In this document: piece after piece, positions 11,041 through 24,545 of the stretch
Numbering within the stretch: position 1 is the first letter of the stretch
How the letters are laid out: the number at the start of each line of letters is the position of its first letter
Origin: Flaccisagitta enflata
Lineage: Eukaryota > Chaetognatha > Sagittoidea > Aphragmophora
Direction: 5' to 3'
Assembly: GCA_965153355.1 (NCBI GenBank)
Contig: OZ231126.1
Span: forward strand, 36,146,001 to 36,210,000
DNA length: 64,000 bases
Made by a program: the position numbers and the translations under genes
Notes under the pieces: model-generated
Seen by the model: the letters and a program-made list of their open reading frames with translations, nothing else
The model's database searches: none
What the model was told of the DNA's origin: nothing

Positions 11041-12016
11041 CTAACCTTGGCGTCATAAAAAATGGCGGATTTTTAAAACCTATTTTAACCATCTCATGTT
11101 AAGAGAAATTAAGGAAAATTGGTGATGGTTGGAAAGCTCTTTGAAAGATCTTTCATTTGAGTCGTGTCTGGACATAGTAGCTCAAACCGTTTAGAAATTA
11201 CAGTGATTCAAAGAAAACCTCTATTTTTTTACCCTGACGGTGTGTCATTAAAAAAAGTTGCCTAAAAATTTCATTAGTATCAAAATGATAGAAGATTTTG
11301 TCCGATTGCCTTCAAATTTTCAGTGATGTCTAAATTGTGTGTCTACTGATACCAATTCAATTTTTGTGAGAATCAGAATTTTTTTACTATGGTTTTTGCA
11401 TGTTTCTTTACTAACCCTCATCCAAATTCTTGAAAAATGATGCAATTTCCAAAAAACTTGTTTATTTCTGAATTATTTGAGCTCACACCCAGTTTACTTC
11501 TTTGGGAGAGGGCCCTAAATATAGAACTTTGAAAGCACTCTAAAACTGTCATAGATTTTTCACAATTCTAACCATATATTCATGAACAAAACGCTCAATA
11601 AAATCCAATCACTGATTCTTTCAAACCACAGTTTTGCAAACCAACATTAAAATCTTTCGCATGGTGAAAATGATAGTAAAAGTTGTCCGATTTGGATGAA
11701 ATTTTAGGAGCTGTTAAAGGCAGGTATGTTGTACCACCATATCAAATTTTATCTTAATCGGATAAGGTTAAGTACGGTTTTTAAGAGATTATGTTTAAAT
11801 TATGATCGCTGACACACCGTAAGGGTGAAAAAAGAGAAGTGTTTTTCAAATTGATGTAGCTTCTAAAACATTTGAGCGACAATGTTGCGACACGACTCAA
11901 ATGAAAGATCTTTCAAAGAGCTTTCTAGACATCACCAATTTTCCTTAGTTTCTCTCAAATTAAGTTAGTTAAACTAGGTTTTAAAAATCCGCCATTTTTT
12001 ATGACGCCAAGGTTAG
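11041..12016. mobile_element. MITE-like element with long inverted arms
   Basis: The left terminus CTAACCTTGGCGTCATAAAA is exactly inverted at 11997-12016, and imperfect complementarity continues for about 160 bp, including TTGAAAGATCTTTCATTTGA. The interior is AT-rich with no frame over 60 codons. A TA dinucleotide within both ends (cTAACC / GGTTAg) would fit a TA-targeting element, but the target duplication cannot be fixed without an empty site. Confidence 0.8.
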
Positions 12017-13656
<1,640 letters not shown>

Positions 13657-13851
13657 TTTTTTAGTCGCGCGCACGCGACTCTACAACCCGCGTTGTCCGT
13701 CGGTCGGTCGGTCGGTTGATCGGTCACACTTTACTTTTTTTTATGATTTTATTTCTTTGACCTCACTGCTCCTGCCCAGATGGTCTGGTGACCTCAAATA
13801 TGGTCCCTGTTCACCCGCAAGCGACTCCGGTAGCCGTGTATCCGGCCTTGT
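13657..13851 (+). mobile_element. AGTCGCG-family element
   Basis: T6-AGTCGCGCGC-ACGCGACT hairpin, CCGTCGGTCGGTC core, the shared middle 'GACCTCACTGCTCCTGCCCA…GACCTCAAATATGG', GCAAGCGACT and the 3' end GTATCCGGCCTTGTC. Full length. Confidence 0.8.
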
Positions 13852-13973
13852 CTTTCAATATCGCTTACTGATATAGCTTATTTACTAACCAGCGTTGAAG
13901 GAAGAAATAATCATTATATTACGACAAATAAAAGAATTTGTTTAATTACACATGTATCTCCTGACTCAGCACC

Positions 13974-14150
13974 GTTTTTAGTCGCGTGCGTCGCGACTCT
14001 ATACCCCGCTTTGTCCGTCGGTTGTCGGTTGGTCGGCGCTTTTTATCATTTTGAGGTCACTGCCCTTGCCCAAATGCCCCAATGGACCTTCTCCATCACT
14101 GCCCCTGCCCACCCACACGCGTCTGGGGTAGCCGTGTATCCAGCCCTGTT
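13974..14150 (+). mobile_element. AGTCGCG-family element
   Basis: T5-AGTCGCGTGCGTCGCGACT hairpin, short GGTCGG core, a CTGCCC repeat in the middle, and the 3' end GTATCCAGCCCTGTT. In the same orientation as the copy 120 bp upstream. Confidence 0.75.
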
Positions 14151-14618
14151 CCTTCATGACGACATTACAACAGTGGCAGGAGCCAGGAGGTATGTCAGAT
14201 CGAACTTACTGAGGCCACATTCTACGCCACCAAACCAGACATCGCTCCACTCACCTCCACCTCCACCACCTCACATAATCAGACGTCATAAGCAAACGTC
14301 TGCCCGATAAAAAACGTACAATGGATAATCAATTTATCATGATGTGTTTCATATATTTCTTTTCTTTTTTCATGGCTAACATCTCATAGAAAAGACAACT
14401 GGCTGATCTTTAGTGTCATGTACCATCCCTAGAAGTTGTAAAATAACAAAAACAATAACTGGTTTGGATATTTCTAGGATGATGATAGATGGACAATAAA
14501 AAAAAAAGAAGAAAGAAAAAATTTAATTGTAAAAACTTCTAGCCTACTCAAATCCCACAAACCAATGATCTCCACAAAGTATGTCGCTTTGCCAACCACA
14601 TCACTCAAGTGAACACAG

Positions 14619-14787
14619 ACAAGGCCGTATACGCGGACACACGGCCAATACCAGTCGCGCACGGGTGGGCAGCAGAAATGTGCGTTATAACACTTACCAA
14701 CTCAATCATCACGGACTAACGGAACAACGGACGGACAGACGGACGGTCAAAGCACCTTATAGAGTCACTTGTCCGCGACTAAAAACT
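14619..14787 (-). mobile_element. AGTCGCG-family element, minus orientation
   Basis: Read on the minus strand it runs from T5-AGTCGCGGAC through a CCGTC core to a GTGCGCGACT motif and a CCGTATACGGCCTTG end. Confidence 0.7.
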
Positions 14788-15082
14788 ACTTCGCAAAGCA
14801 CGTCACGTTCTGCATCGATATCGAAATCGTCGGAATTGAAAAAAAAATATTCAAATTGATAAAACAAAGAAAGTCGGTTGTTGACAAAATCTGCTGGGAA
14901 TTGCGAGCGGTGGCGCGTGGCCACGAATACACGCCTTTGCCTTCGTCTAAGAATAAAAAAAAGAATGTAAAGACCGGCTTCCATCTTTTTCAGCGGCTTC
15001 AAGAAAATAGGTGGGGTGCCGTTTGTCTGTTTGTGTTTTACGGACAATTTAGATCCGTTTGAGGGTCCTGTATGTGCAGATG

Positions 15083-15277
<195 letters not shown>

Positions 15278-15298
15278 TTATGATATGGCTGTCTGATA

Positions 15299-15499
15299 TG
15301 GTGGCTTAAAGTGGGCTCATAATCCAATCTCATGACGCCCTTGGAGAAAATGTGACCATTCCCCACAAACATGGGAAATCCAAAATTTGGGGGTGATCCG
15401 ATAAAGTTTACTCATGACCACAACCCCACCCATTATAAAGTATAAGAAACATTGGACAGGCGTCAAGAGATATGAGTATGACCCCACTTTAAGCCACCC
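15299..15499. mobile_element. short MITE, TIR GGTGGCTTAAAGTGGG
   Basis: The left end GGTGGCTTAAAGTGGGCTCAT and right end ATGACCCCACTTTAAGCCACC are inverted with one mismatch. TA flanks both sides (15297-15298, 15500-15501) if the element is taken as 201 bp. No coding capacity. Confidence 0.7.
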
Positions 15500-15724
15500 T
15501 ACTGTCTAACTGACGCTCCGTAAGTCTGCATGTCTGTCTCTCCGTCCGTTTGTTATGTGACATGAAACTCTTTCCCGGAGCTTGATTTCTCCCTACATAA
15601 TTTCCGCGTCATTTAAGTCGCGTTCTACCTGATTCATTGAGTTGTTATGATGGTCCGTAGGTTCATCCGTCTGTTGGTCCATTAGTCCATAAACCCAACT
15701 GTCGGTCTGTCAATCAGTGGGTAA

Positions 15725-15952
15725 CATTTTATCTTTTTTTGGCGTCTATTGATAGCACTGTCGCCTATTGCTTAACTGTATTCTAAAATAAGGGGATGAA
15801 TTTTTATCCCCATACATAGTCTCACTTCCTGATGGCCGATCCAGCTCCAGGTCTGTTTGTATAGAGGTGTAGTCCCTCTGTAACCCCCTGAATACGATCC
15901 TTGGACCTTTGGATTTCAAGTTCAATTCCTTACCTGTCGCGCCACGGCGGCT
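15725..15952 (-). mobile_element. tRNA-Ser-like SINE candidate
   Basis: Read on the minus strand from about 15952, the sequence GTGGCGCGACAGGTAAGG resembles a tRNA A box. It is followed by an anticodon-arm-like GACTTGAAATCC analogue (AACTTGAAATCC, loop CTTGAAA, anticodon TGA for Ser) and a B-box-like GGATCGTATTC. The acceptor stem and D arm are not intact, and a body of about 145 bp continues to an A-rich end (CCAAAAAAAGATAAAA). A tRNA-derived retroposon or tRNA pseudogene is more likely than a functional tRNA. Confidence 0.5.
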
Positions 15953-16334
15953 TCATGGATTAAAACCCTAAGCCTAAGGTGGTTCTATTCTCCTTTGTTT
16001 TATCTCTGTTTCTCCTCTGTTTTCTCTAAGTATCAGGCGTTACGTACTGTGCCCTTACTTCTCATACTCTGATTGCTTTCATATTTAGTGTGTGTAGTTC
16101 ATACTTAGAGAATAGATTTGGCGTTTTGGGTTTCTCCATTTTTGGGTCAGGGTCACTGCCCCTGCCCTTTAACCTCGTTCTAGATTATCTCCTTCTTTCA
16201 TTTTTGGTTAATTATACATGGAGGCCATTTGTTTCCCTAATAATTATTCCTCCTCGTTTTGGATATGATTGTTCATTTGTCACCTGGTCATGTGACATCC
16301 CCTCGTCCTCTCCGTGGTCACATGCCCTTTCCAA

Positions 16335-16910
16335 GATGGCTGCCTCAAATCCAGCCTCTCAGGTCTCAAATCCAGCCTCCCAGGCCTCAAATCCAGCCTC
16401 TCAGGGCTCAAACCCAACCTCTCAGGCCTCAAATCTGGCCTCTCAGGCCTCAAATCTGGCTTCTCAGGCCTCAAATCCAAATTCTCAGGCCCCAAACCTG
16501 GCCTCTCATGCCTCAGATTAGGCCTTTCAGGCCTGAAATCAGCCATCTTGACCTCAATTTATTGCTCCCAAGCTTCGAATCAGTCCTCTGGCCTTTCAAG
16601 CCTTAATCCAGCACTCTCAAGCCTCAAGTCAGCCCTCTCAAGCTTCTAATTGGCATTCTCAGGCCTTATATCAGCCTTCTTAGACCTCAGTTTAGGCTCT
16701 TGAATGCCTTCAGTCAGCCCTCTATAGCATCTCATCCACTTCTTCAGGTAGGACGAACGAAAGTCCCCCTGTGTTCTACAGGACTTCGTCCCCTTTGGGG
16801 CCGCTGCCCTGCTTCCCCTCACTCCAATTCACAATCACTTAAAGCAGGGCAACGGGTATCGCTGACTACATATTGCCCTTGGGCGACCTGTTCATTCTGG
16901 TTCTTGTTTC
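16335..16910 (+). mobile_element. GGGCAGCGGCCCC-family element, right half with 21-bp minisatellite
   Basis: 16340-16520 is a tandem array of 21-bp units (CTCAAATCCAGCCTCTCAGG type) that decays to 16690. The tail has GTCCCCCTGTGTTCTACAGG and TTTGGGGCCGCTGCCC, then the outer motif GGGCAACGGGTATCGCTGAC. That outer segment is the reverse complement of 26085-26150. No left head is present. The SNPASQA and GLKSSLS frames reflect the 21-bp period. Confidence 0.65.
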
Positions 16911-17308
16911 TTAGCCAGAAAGGCTATTATTATTCGCCTGTTTTTATTTGATGCTTTATTATAAGGCCAAGGCCTTTATGCTTTGAACTGTGTGTTTATT
17001 AATGCATGGGTGGATAAACCCCAGCATCATAAGTACCCCACGGGTACCCATGGACTTGAGGCCCCTGCCTCTGACCCTGTCCATGGACTAAGATTAAGTC
17101 CAAAGACTTGAATGTTTCGAATGGTGATAAACTTGATTTTACTGCCATAAAAAGACTTGTTTATAATTGGAGTCAATTAATACATTATCACCTTCGCCAC
17201 TGCATCACTGGGTAATATGTGATGAGATTAAACCCCGAGCAACCCCGAGCTACCCCAGGGTTGATTCTCACTGTTTTATACTAAAGGATACCCAGTGCAT
17301 ATTCTAGT
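16911..17308. other. gene-free stretch
   Basis: Contains short CCCCGAGC direct repeats near 17232-17250. No gene. Confidence 0.35.
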
Positions 17309-17370
17309 GCCCCTGACCACTTGTGGCACTAATACGCAGCTAAGGTAGCCGTGTATCGCGCCTTGTTTTT
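17309..17370 (+). mobile_element. 3' fragment of AGTCGCG-family element
   Basis: Only the segment from 'GCCCCTGACCAC' to GTAGCCGTGTATCGCGCCTTGTTTTTT remains. Confidence 0.5.
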
Positions 17371-18105
17371 TCTGTTTCTCCTGTCCGCGGAAGGTCTGCT
17401 TTTTCGTTTACAATTTTTCGTTCTCCTTTTCCCCTTCTTTCTTTCCTTTTCTTTTTTTTTTTTTTTTTCATTTACTTTTTCCTTTTTCTTTTTATCTTAA
17501 CATCCTTTCGTTACTATTAGGTCAGTCTGTCGGTCCCCTATCGCTTTCTCTGTGGGGGCTCACGGGAAACCTGCATCATTTCGCCAAATGTTTTGTCTAC
17601 AATATGTTTTGATTCATCTGTGCAACAGTGGTAGACTTAAAGTGAATTCCACCCTCGTAAGACCTTCCTTGGAGAAAGCTCGTTTCACGTTTGGAGACGC
17701 GTCCTCATCCTTCTGGTGGACCGTAATGCCAATCTCACCCATTTTCATGTTCTGACCATTTTCTCTCCATTTTCCTGTTCTGACCATTTTCCTTTTCTTA
17801 CGCTTTGCATTTAGCCTCTTGTGTCGTTGGTCGCGGCTATAAACAACCTGAAAAAGCCCATCAGTAGAAAACCGTATGGGAAACGCATTTATGGGTGGAA
17901 AACCGTTTAGACGTGGTCGTGACATTTAACTCATGTCCCCACTTTTTCCCGGGCATGAAGGCGTTAACGCTTTTTTTTCGGAGGGTGACGTTATTGAAGG
18001 AATTTACGGCCAGCGAGATGGACGCGACCCGTCCTTAAGGCCAACAACACGGCAAAAGCAATCCATGTGAATATGCATATATATGGATTAAAGAGATCGT
18101 AGCTA

Positions 18106-18144
<39 letters not shown>

Positions 18145-18584
18145 CACGTACAGATAGAAAGACCTGACAAACAGCCAGACAGACCGACCTTATATCTGTG
18201 TTTCCGTCGGTGTCGGTACCTATTTTCTAGGCACTATAAATCTGCGTAGGTACAGCATCTGTATGATTATAGGTCCTTCTACATTAACTGTCCACGTTCT
18301 CTTCTCTGTGCACCTCTACTCGGTATTTGCTCTTTTTATGACTCCTTCATCAGTAATTCCATACATAGTATCTTGATGTGGGTGGATATGCTATGATTAT
18401 AAGAGCGAAGGGAGATAGGAAAAAAGAATAGAAGAGAAATTGAAGCCGTGAATTCGGACGCTTGACTGCGCAAGACAGAAATTTCACGCTTTACGGTTTC
18501 GAAACTGTCCCCCCCTCTCCCTCCTCTTAGAAAATAGTGAAAAGTACGATGAATGTTTCTTTTCTTTCATTTTTCGCTTTCATT
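17371..18584. other. gene-free stretch
   Basis: Poly-T at about 17450-17468 and a short (GA)n at 18105-18145. No supported gene. Confidence 0.35.
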
Positions 18585-18658
18585 CACTTTTTCTTGTTCT
18601 CATTGTCCGGCACTGTCCTTGTTTCTGACTGTCTCTATACCTCTTTACTTAGATGGTT

Positions 18659-18664
<6 letters not shown>

Positions 18665-18697
<33 letters not shown>

Positions 18698-18910
18698 AAT
18701 CTCATTTGGTTCGGCGTCGATCGCACGCACGCTCCCAGCCAAGGCTCTCACACGCGACGCCGCATGAGCGAGGAGTTGCCTGAAGCGACGCCGGTCTTCT
18801 GGCGAGCGCGCGCTTCTTTTTTAGCGCTTCGTTAATACGTCGACGTTTGAAGAAGTTGGCCTAATCAACGCCATTGAGGCGCTTTAGCCGAAACACAAGA
18901 AAGAATTAAA
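18665..18910. other. (CT)n plus conserved GC-rich segment
   Basis: (CT)n at 18665-18695 is followed by a GC-rich segment (CACGCACGCTCCCAGCC…GACGCCGGTCTTCTGGCGAG) that is almost identical in copy B (35333-35505). Copy A carries an extra CTTTTTTAGCG near 18815. No long frame is conserved. It could be regulatory or a non-coding transcript, but nothing shows which. Confidence 0.4.
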
Positions 18911-19093
18911 AAATGAAAAAAAGAAGGGGGGGGGAGGAAATGACGGGATAGGAAGAAACATCAAGAGACTGATTTGATAGATTTTCAATAAATAGTCATG
19001 TACTATGTCATTATTTTCGGGAACAATTAAGAACAGGTTCATAAGGTGAGTAACTAGTCTGTGCCAAGTTATTTATCTGGAGTGCACAAACAG

Positions 19094-19094
<1 letters not shown>

Positions 19095-19156
<62 letters not shown>

Positions 19157-19158
19157 GC

Positions 19159-19214
<56 letters not shown>

Positions 19215-19231
19215 CCAAAACAACAACAACA
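19095..19231. repeat. (AAC)n microsatellite
   Basis: Trinucleotide array, longer than its copy B counterpart at 35707-35791. Confidence 0.95.
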
Positions 19232-19826
19232 ACCTTACTTGCCAGGTGTCTGGAGTGCAAAAAGCAGACATCGAGGGTTTTGTGCCATGGTCACACACAT
19301 GGACACAGAAAGACACAATAACTAAGTCCAGAATAAGGACTTGGCCCTTAACAAAAATGAGAACGTGCAGTGAGAGAGAAACTGTCATACCTGACCAAAA
19401 CGCCCCCCTCTAAGTAGCTAACGTTAGTCAACCGTTACGTCAGGATGATGAATAAATCTGTGAGTTAGAGAGAGTTGTGGTGAACTATGAAGAAAAAAAC
19501 GTAGTCAGATTGAGAAGCCGGTACGAATATGTCGACACTCAGCAGTGAGGCAGAAATGAAAGCTTTGCACTGGCGGGATTATTGTGGAGTGAAACAAGTA
19601 CATCAGTACTTCTTGCTAAAGATTGCCATCGTGAGGTATGGAATCGAGTCACAAAAAGTAGAAAAATGATCTTGAGAAAAACAATTTTCATTTTCCAGAA
19701 ACCGGGGAAAAAACTGTGTTGAGCGGTTGTTGCGCGGGAAAGCGAAGCAACTCTGTGATTACATTTACATAATTCATGCTGAGTGGTCCGCTTTCCTCTT
19801 TCTGCGCTTGTGTTTTTTTGCTGACG

Positions 19827-20009
19827 TTAAATAACTCCCCGCGTTTGTGTTTTCATCTCTGAGATTACATTCTTGAGTGAGCCGTCGTTAGAAAGCGTTG
19901 AGGTGGTGTGAAACGGTGATGGGGCCACCGGGATGGAGAATGGGGGGGTGGAGACTGGAGACTGATACTCTGAAGAACATTGTTGATGTGTAACGCTGAA
20001 GGCTGCCAA
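19827..20009 (-). CDS. uncertain short frame, differs between copies but keeps frame
   Basis: A 60-codon minus frame ending STLSNDGSLKNVISEMK… is matched in copy B at 36396-36644. The C-terminal ~36 residues are nearly identical. Upstream, a Ser/Pro-rich segment (QSPVSTPPFSIPVAPSPFH) differs by several substitutions and an in-frame length change. Frame preservation is suggestive, but no domain, clear start or splice partner is visible, so chance is the likelier explanation. Confidence 0.15.
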   Translation of the reverse strand: MAAFSVTHQQCSSEYQSPVSTPPFSIPVAPSPFHTTSTLSNDGSLKNVISEMKTQTRGVI

Positions 20010-20283
20010 CCGAACAGCATTTCGTTGATAAAGGTACGTAAGGCGGCAATAACGCCAATGACGGATTTAAAAGGGATTTGTTATTACCAATGGATGAAAA
20101 AAATTGCATAAGGGATCAAAATTCTTCATTCGCTATGGGCGGATTTTCATTATATCTAAGGTAACAGTATAGCTATTATATTGGAAAACCATTAAACTGC
20201 GATCAACCCATTGGCAACTGACAAAAATCCAGAAAAGCTGATTGTCCAAAAAAGATATAAAAAAATGTCACAAGAAAAAAAAT

Positions 20284-20286
<3 letters not shown>

Positions 20287-20378
<92 letters not shown>
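20287..20378. repeat. (GA)n microsatellite
   Basis: Counterpart of 36842-36950. Confidence 0.95.
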
Positions 20379-20382
<4 letters not shown>

Positions 20383-20495
20383 TTTATGACAGAAAGAACG
20401 CAAAGGCGATAAACTCGATTCCAGCCTCGGGGGCAGCTTTGCGTAAATCTAATGTTGAAGAACAAAAAAATATCATTTAACACTTGGGGGAGAGA

Positions 20496-20746
<251 letters not shown>

Positions 20747-20915
20747 AAAAAAACAGCAATAAAACGACAGAGAATGAGAGATGGAAGGCATGGGAGAGAT
20801 GCAATGCCGGGGAGAGAAGGCTCGCCTTTCTATAGCCACGGGCGCTATTTCATCACGAAGTGGACTGATTTACTGCCACTCCTCCATTCGCCAAATCAAA
20901 AGCGTCAAATGGTAA

Positions 20916-20916
20916 G

Positions 20917-20989
<73 letters not shown>

Positions 20990-21021
20990 TTATGATGATG
21001 ATGATGATGATGATGATGAAA

Positions 21022-21056
<35 letters not shown>

Positions 21057-21057
21057 A

Positions 21058-21095
<38 letters not shown>

Positions 21096-21109
21096 AATGA
21101 TGATGATGC

Positions 21110-21143
<34 letters not shown>

Positions 21144-21196
21144 CATGATCATGATGATGGTGACGATGTTGATGATGATGATTATGGTGACGATGT

Positions 21197-21280
<84 letters not shown>
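20916..21280. repeat. (GAT)n array, about 365 bp
   Basis: GAT with AAT, GCT, CAT and GTT variants. The poly-Asp, poly-Met, poly-Ile and poly-His frames are artefacts. The copy B counterpart spans 37593-38437. Confidence 0.97.
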
Positions 21281-21281
<1 letters not shown>

Positions 21282-21409
21282 AGAAGCATGTCGCATGATA
21301 AAGACGGGAGCGCAATGAAGACCCGATAGAACAATTCTCAGTCAGAGACGTTGTATTAACTCGTTCGTTTTTCTGCTTAAACCCTGCCACTGCACTGGTA
21401 CGACCTTCC

Positions 21410-21537
21410 GTTTGTCCGCCGGAACACTCGCATGCCCGCCCGTTTGTCCGCCGGAACATTCGCATGCCCTCCCGTTTGTCCGCCGAAACACTCGCATGCC
21501 CGTCTGTTTGTCCGCTGGAGCACTCACATGCCCGCCC
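21410..21537. repeat. 32-bp minisatellite, 4 units
   Basis: Four tandem 32-bp units of the form GTTTGTCCGCCGGAACACTC plus GCATGCCCGCCC, then a partial fifth. Copy B has eight units at 38728-38983. The period is not a multiple of three, so the Cys/Gly-rich frames over it are not evidence of a protein. Confidence 0.9.
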
Positions 21538-21633
21538 GTTTGCGCCACTCCGCAGTGATGACATTTGATCTTCAGTCAGTGACTTTGGGCCAGATTTTAT
21601 GAGAACCACTCCCTCATTTAATTTCCCGTTTTG

Positions 21634-21635
<2 letters not shown>

Positions 21636-21704
<69 letters not shown>
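21636..21704. repeat. (CT)n microsatellite
   Basis: Counterpart of 39096-39134. Confidence 0.95.
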
Positions 21705-21710
<6 letters not shown>

Positions 21711-22021
21711 ATGTATATTCATAATTCAAAGCGATCTACAGGTCAGAGTTTAGAGCAAAAACAAACAAACAAACTCGTGCTTTTAGAAGTGACGTTTTCA
21801 CGTAGATGACAGTCACAGACGCTCGCATAAACAAACACAAAAACGCAAAAGCGCTCACGCGCACAACAGCTCTCGGCTGGGAGAGAGATCTAAGGAGGGA
21901 CAAATATCTTATCAAATTCATCGTCGCCGAGAAAACGCCCGCCCAATGACGCTCGTCTGATGATGATGACGTAAATTGTGACGTCCACAGATTCGTGCGT
22001 CAGACGTTATGAAAGAAAAAG

Positions 22022-22195
<174 letters not shown>

Positions 22196-22276
22196 TCTTA
22201 ACTCGAAGAACCCAGCCCTTTCAGGCCTCATATAAGCCTTTACAGCATTGTAACACATAAGCAAAGCAGCACATTT

Positions 22277-22385
22277 TCAGTTGGTCCGTCTGTAACGCTT
22301 CACTTTTTCGGCGTTTATGGGCGTTTTTCGCATCACCGCTCCTGCCCTGCCCGCGACTTGGGTAGCCGTTTATCCGGTCTTGTTT
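22277..22385 (+). mobile_element. AGTCGCG-family element missing its 5' hairpin
   Basis: Matches 40373-40517 of copy B from GGTCCGTCTGTAACGC onward but lacks about 37 bp holding AGTCGCGGGC and its hairpin. The 3' part (GCCCGCGACTTGGGTAGCC…CGGTCTTGTTTT) is intact. Confidence 0.7.
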
Positions 22386-22914
22386 TACTGTAAGATCTTA
22401 AGGTCACATATAACACTTAACGTGATATTTTTGTTGAAATCTAAAAAACATGTCTCTAACGAATCAAATATGATTAAATCTTTCTCTTCATACAGAGGAG
22501 CACAGATCTGCGCGTGTTTCAACTTGCATTTAGCACCCTTTTCCTAAGGATTTGACGGTTTCCATTGATCTTTTGCCACGAATGAGACTCGCCCACTTCC
22601 TCTCAAGCAATTGCATGTAAAGTTTGCTCGTCAAGTTCGTAAAGTGTATGGTTTGCCGTTACTAAAATCTTGCCATTCAAATTCATGATGATTTGACAAA
22701 ACATTCTCTTCTATTGTACACACTCCACCTATCCGATTATGTTCATTCTGAGGTCTTAAGGCGTTTTCTAGCTATCTTGTTTTAACATCTCAAGTCACTG
22801 GCTCAATATCTTCTATGGTTACGATCTATTTAATGATGGGGGGATGGTTATTGTACAGCCGTAGAGGTGTTAGTTATAATTGAATATCAATTAAATTTCA
22901 ATCTCCAAGAAATA

Positions 22915-23506
22915 CTATCTAGGCGGAAAAAATCTTTCGGTACGTTTACATGCATATCTCAGGTTAGAATCAACCAAACATAAAAAAATCGGTGAGATAA
23001 TTAAAGCTCTTCAAATTTGCAAGAGATTGACGCAAACCGCATCCCTCTAGCTCCATGCGTTCAAAAACTATTCAACTTTGAATGAAATACTTGAGTTTCA
23101 CTTGTGCCATTTTCCCACAATCCTCTAATGATATCATTTCACTCTTTTTTTTATTACTTCCAAACGCCTTGAGCTAGACAGATGCGGTTTGCGTTGCCTG
23201 CTTGCAAATTTGGAGGGCTTCATTTATGTCACCGATTTTTCTATGATTTGATGATTCTTTTGAAAGCTGTGTTTTTAAATGTAGTGAAAGAATAGTCAAT
23301 AAAAAATCAGAAGAAAGATCTGGAAAGCCTTCACTCCTGAGTAACACTAACTGCTCTACAAATCGCCTCTGAGTCAAATTGCTGCTCTGATTCAGTCAAA
23401 GGGAACTAATAATAATTATTGATGGATTAGTGATTAATTTGTATTCATTTATACGCCAATGAATACATTTTTGTTACAGGACGAAAGATTTTTTCCGCCT
23501 AGATAG
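22915..23506. mobile_element. TA-flanked MITE present only in copy A
   Basis: The terminal inverted repeat is a perfect 25 bp beginning CTATCTAGGCGGAAAAAATC. TA occurs on both sides (22913-22914, 23507-23508), and the copy B empty site (41046-41047) has a single TA between the same flanks. A second inverted pair (CGCAAACCGCATC…GATGCGGTTTGCG) lies inside, around 22985-23050 and 23165-23240. TA duplication is typical of the Tc1/mariner superfamily. No transposase is encoded. Confidence 0.92.
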
Positions 23507-23509
23507 TAG

Positions 23510-23643
<134 letters not shown>

Positions 23644-24545
23644 AGATAGAGATACAGGGAAACAGAGAGAGTCAATGAGCGAGACAGACAGAATAGCTGA
23701 CCATCAGACAGAACAAGAGACACTCAGACACAAAAAAATATACACACTAATAGACCGACAGGGTGCCCTACTATTGCATCCACATTTTACACCCATGCCC
23801 CAAATGTTCAATGATGAAGCATATTATGAAGCATATGAAGCATATCACTAATAGGACAAAATTTTGTGATATTCACCATTACGTTGTTTTATCAAACTGT
23901 TCGCAATGATAAACGCTGCAGTGCATTTAGTAAATGATAACAATTTCAAATAGGTAGGTTTTAACAAGCGTAATTTCAAAATCACCAATAATTTAAAGAC
24001 AATCAAAAAGAAAAAGAAAAAATACTTTTGTCAATAGTGACCCAACGAAATCAGATTGAAATCACAGCTAGATACTCGAGTGAAGGCACAGCCGCACAGC
24101 TAACGATTTCAGGCAAAAGATTACTTTTTAAGATGAATCACTGGGAAAAGGCCGCTACGGTTTACAAAAGAGAGGCACAGCACAGCACAACTTATATCCA
24201 TAATTATTCTTAGTATGCATATTTTCCTTTACAATTCAAGAAAAGACGTCCTTGTCCACGCACCATCTTTTACGTTTAAAAGAGGTGGTTGACCTGGCTT
24301 CTCATGAGCCTATGTCTACTTCGCACGATTTAATCTAAACTACTTCACCGAATCTCTTAGGTCTTGTGATCCGATACGGCAAATATGCAGGTTTTAATTT
24401 CTACAAAATGTATGTTTGCCATTGTAGACATTGTTTCCCATCGTGGAAGCGCGTTACTTGGCCCGATTTTGCGCGAGTTGTTCCATTCCTTCACAAGATC
24501 GTATCATGCTTCATGAAAGCCGACGTCGACTTCTCCGTGGGCGCT

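Noticed and set aside
16090-16649. SNPASQA / GLKSSLS repeat protein
   Set aside because: It follows a 21-bp minisatellite inside a foldback element and is open in several frames on both strands.
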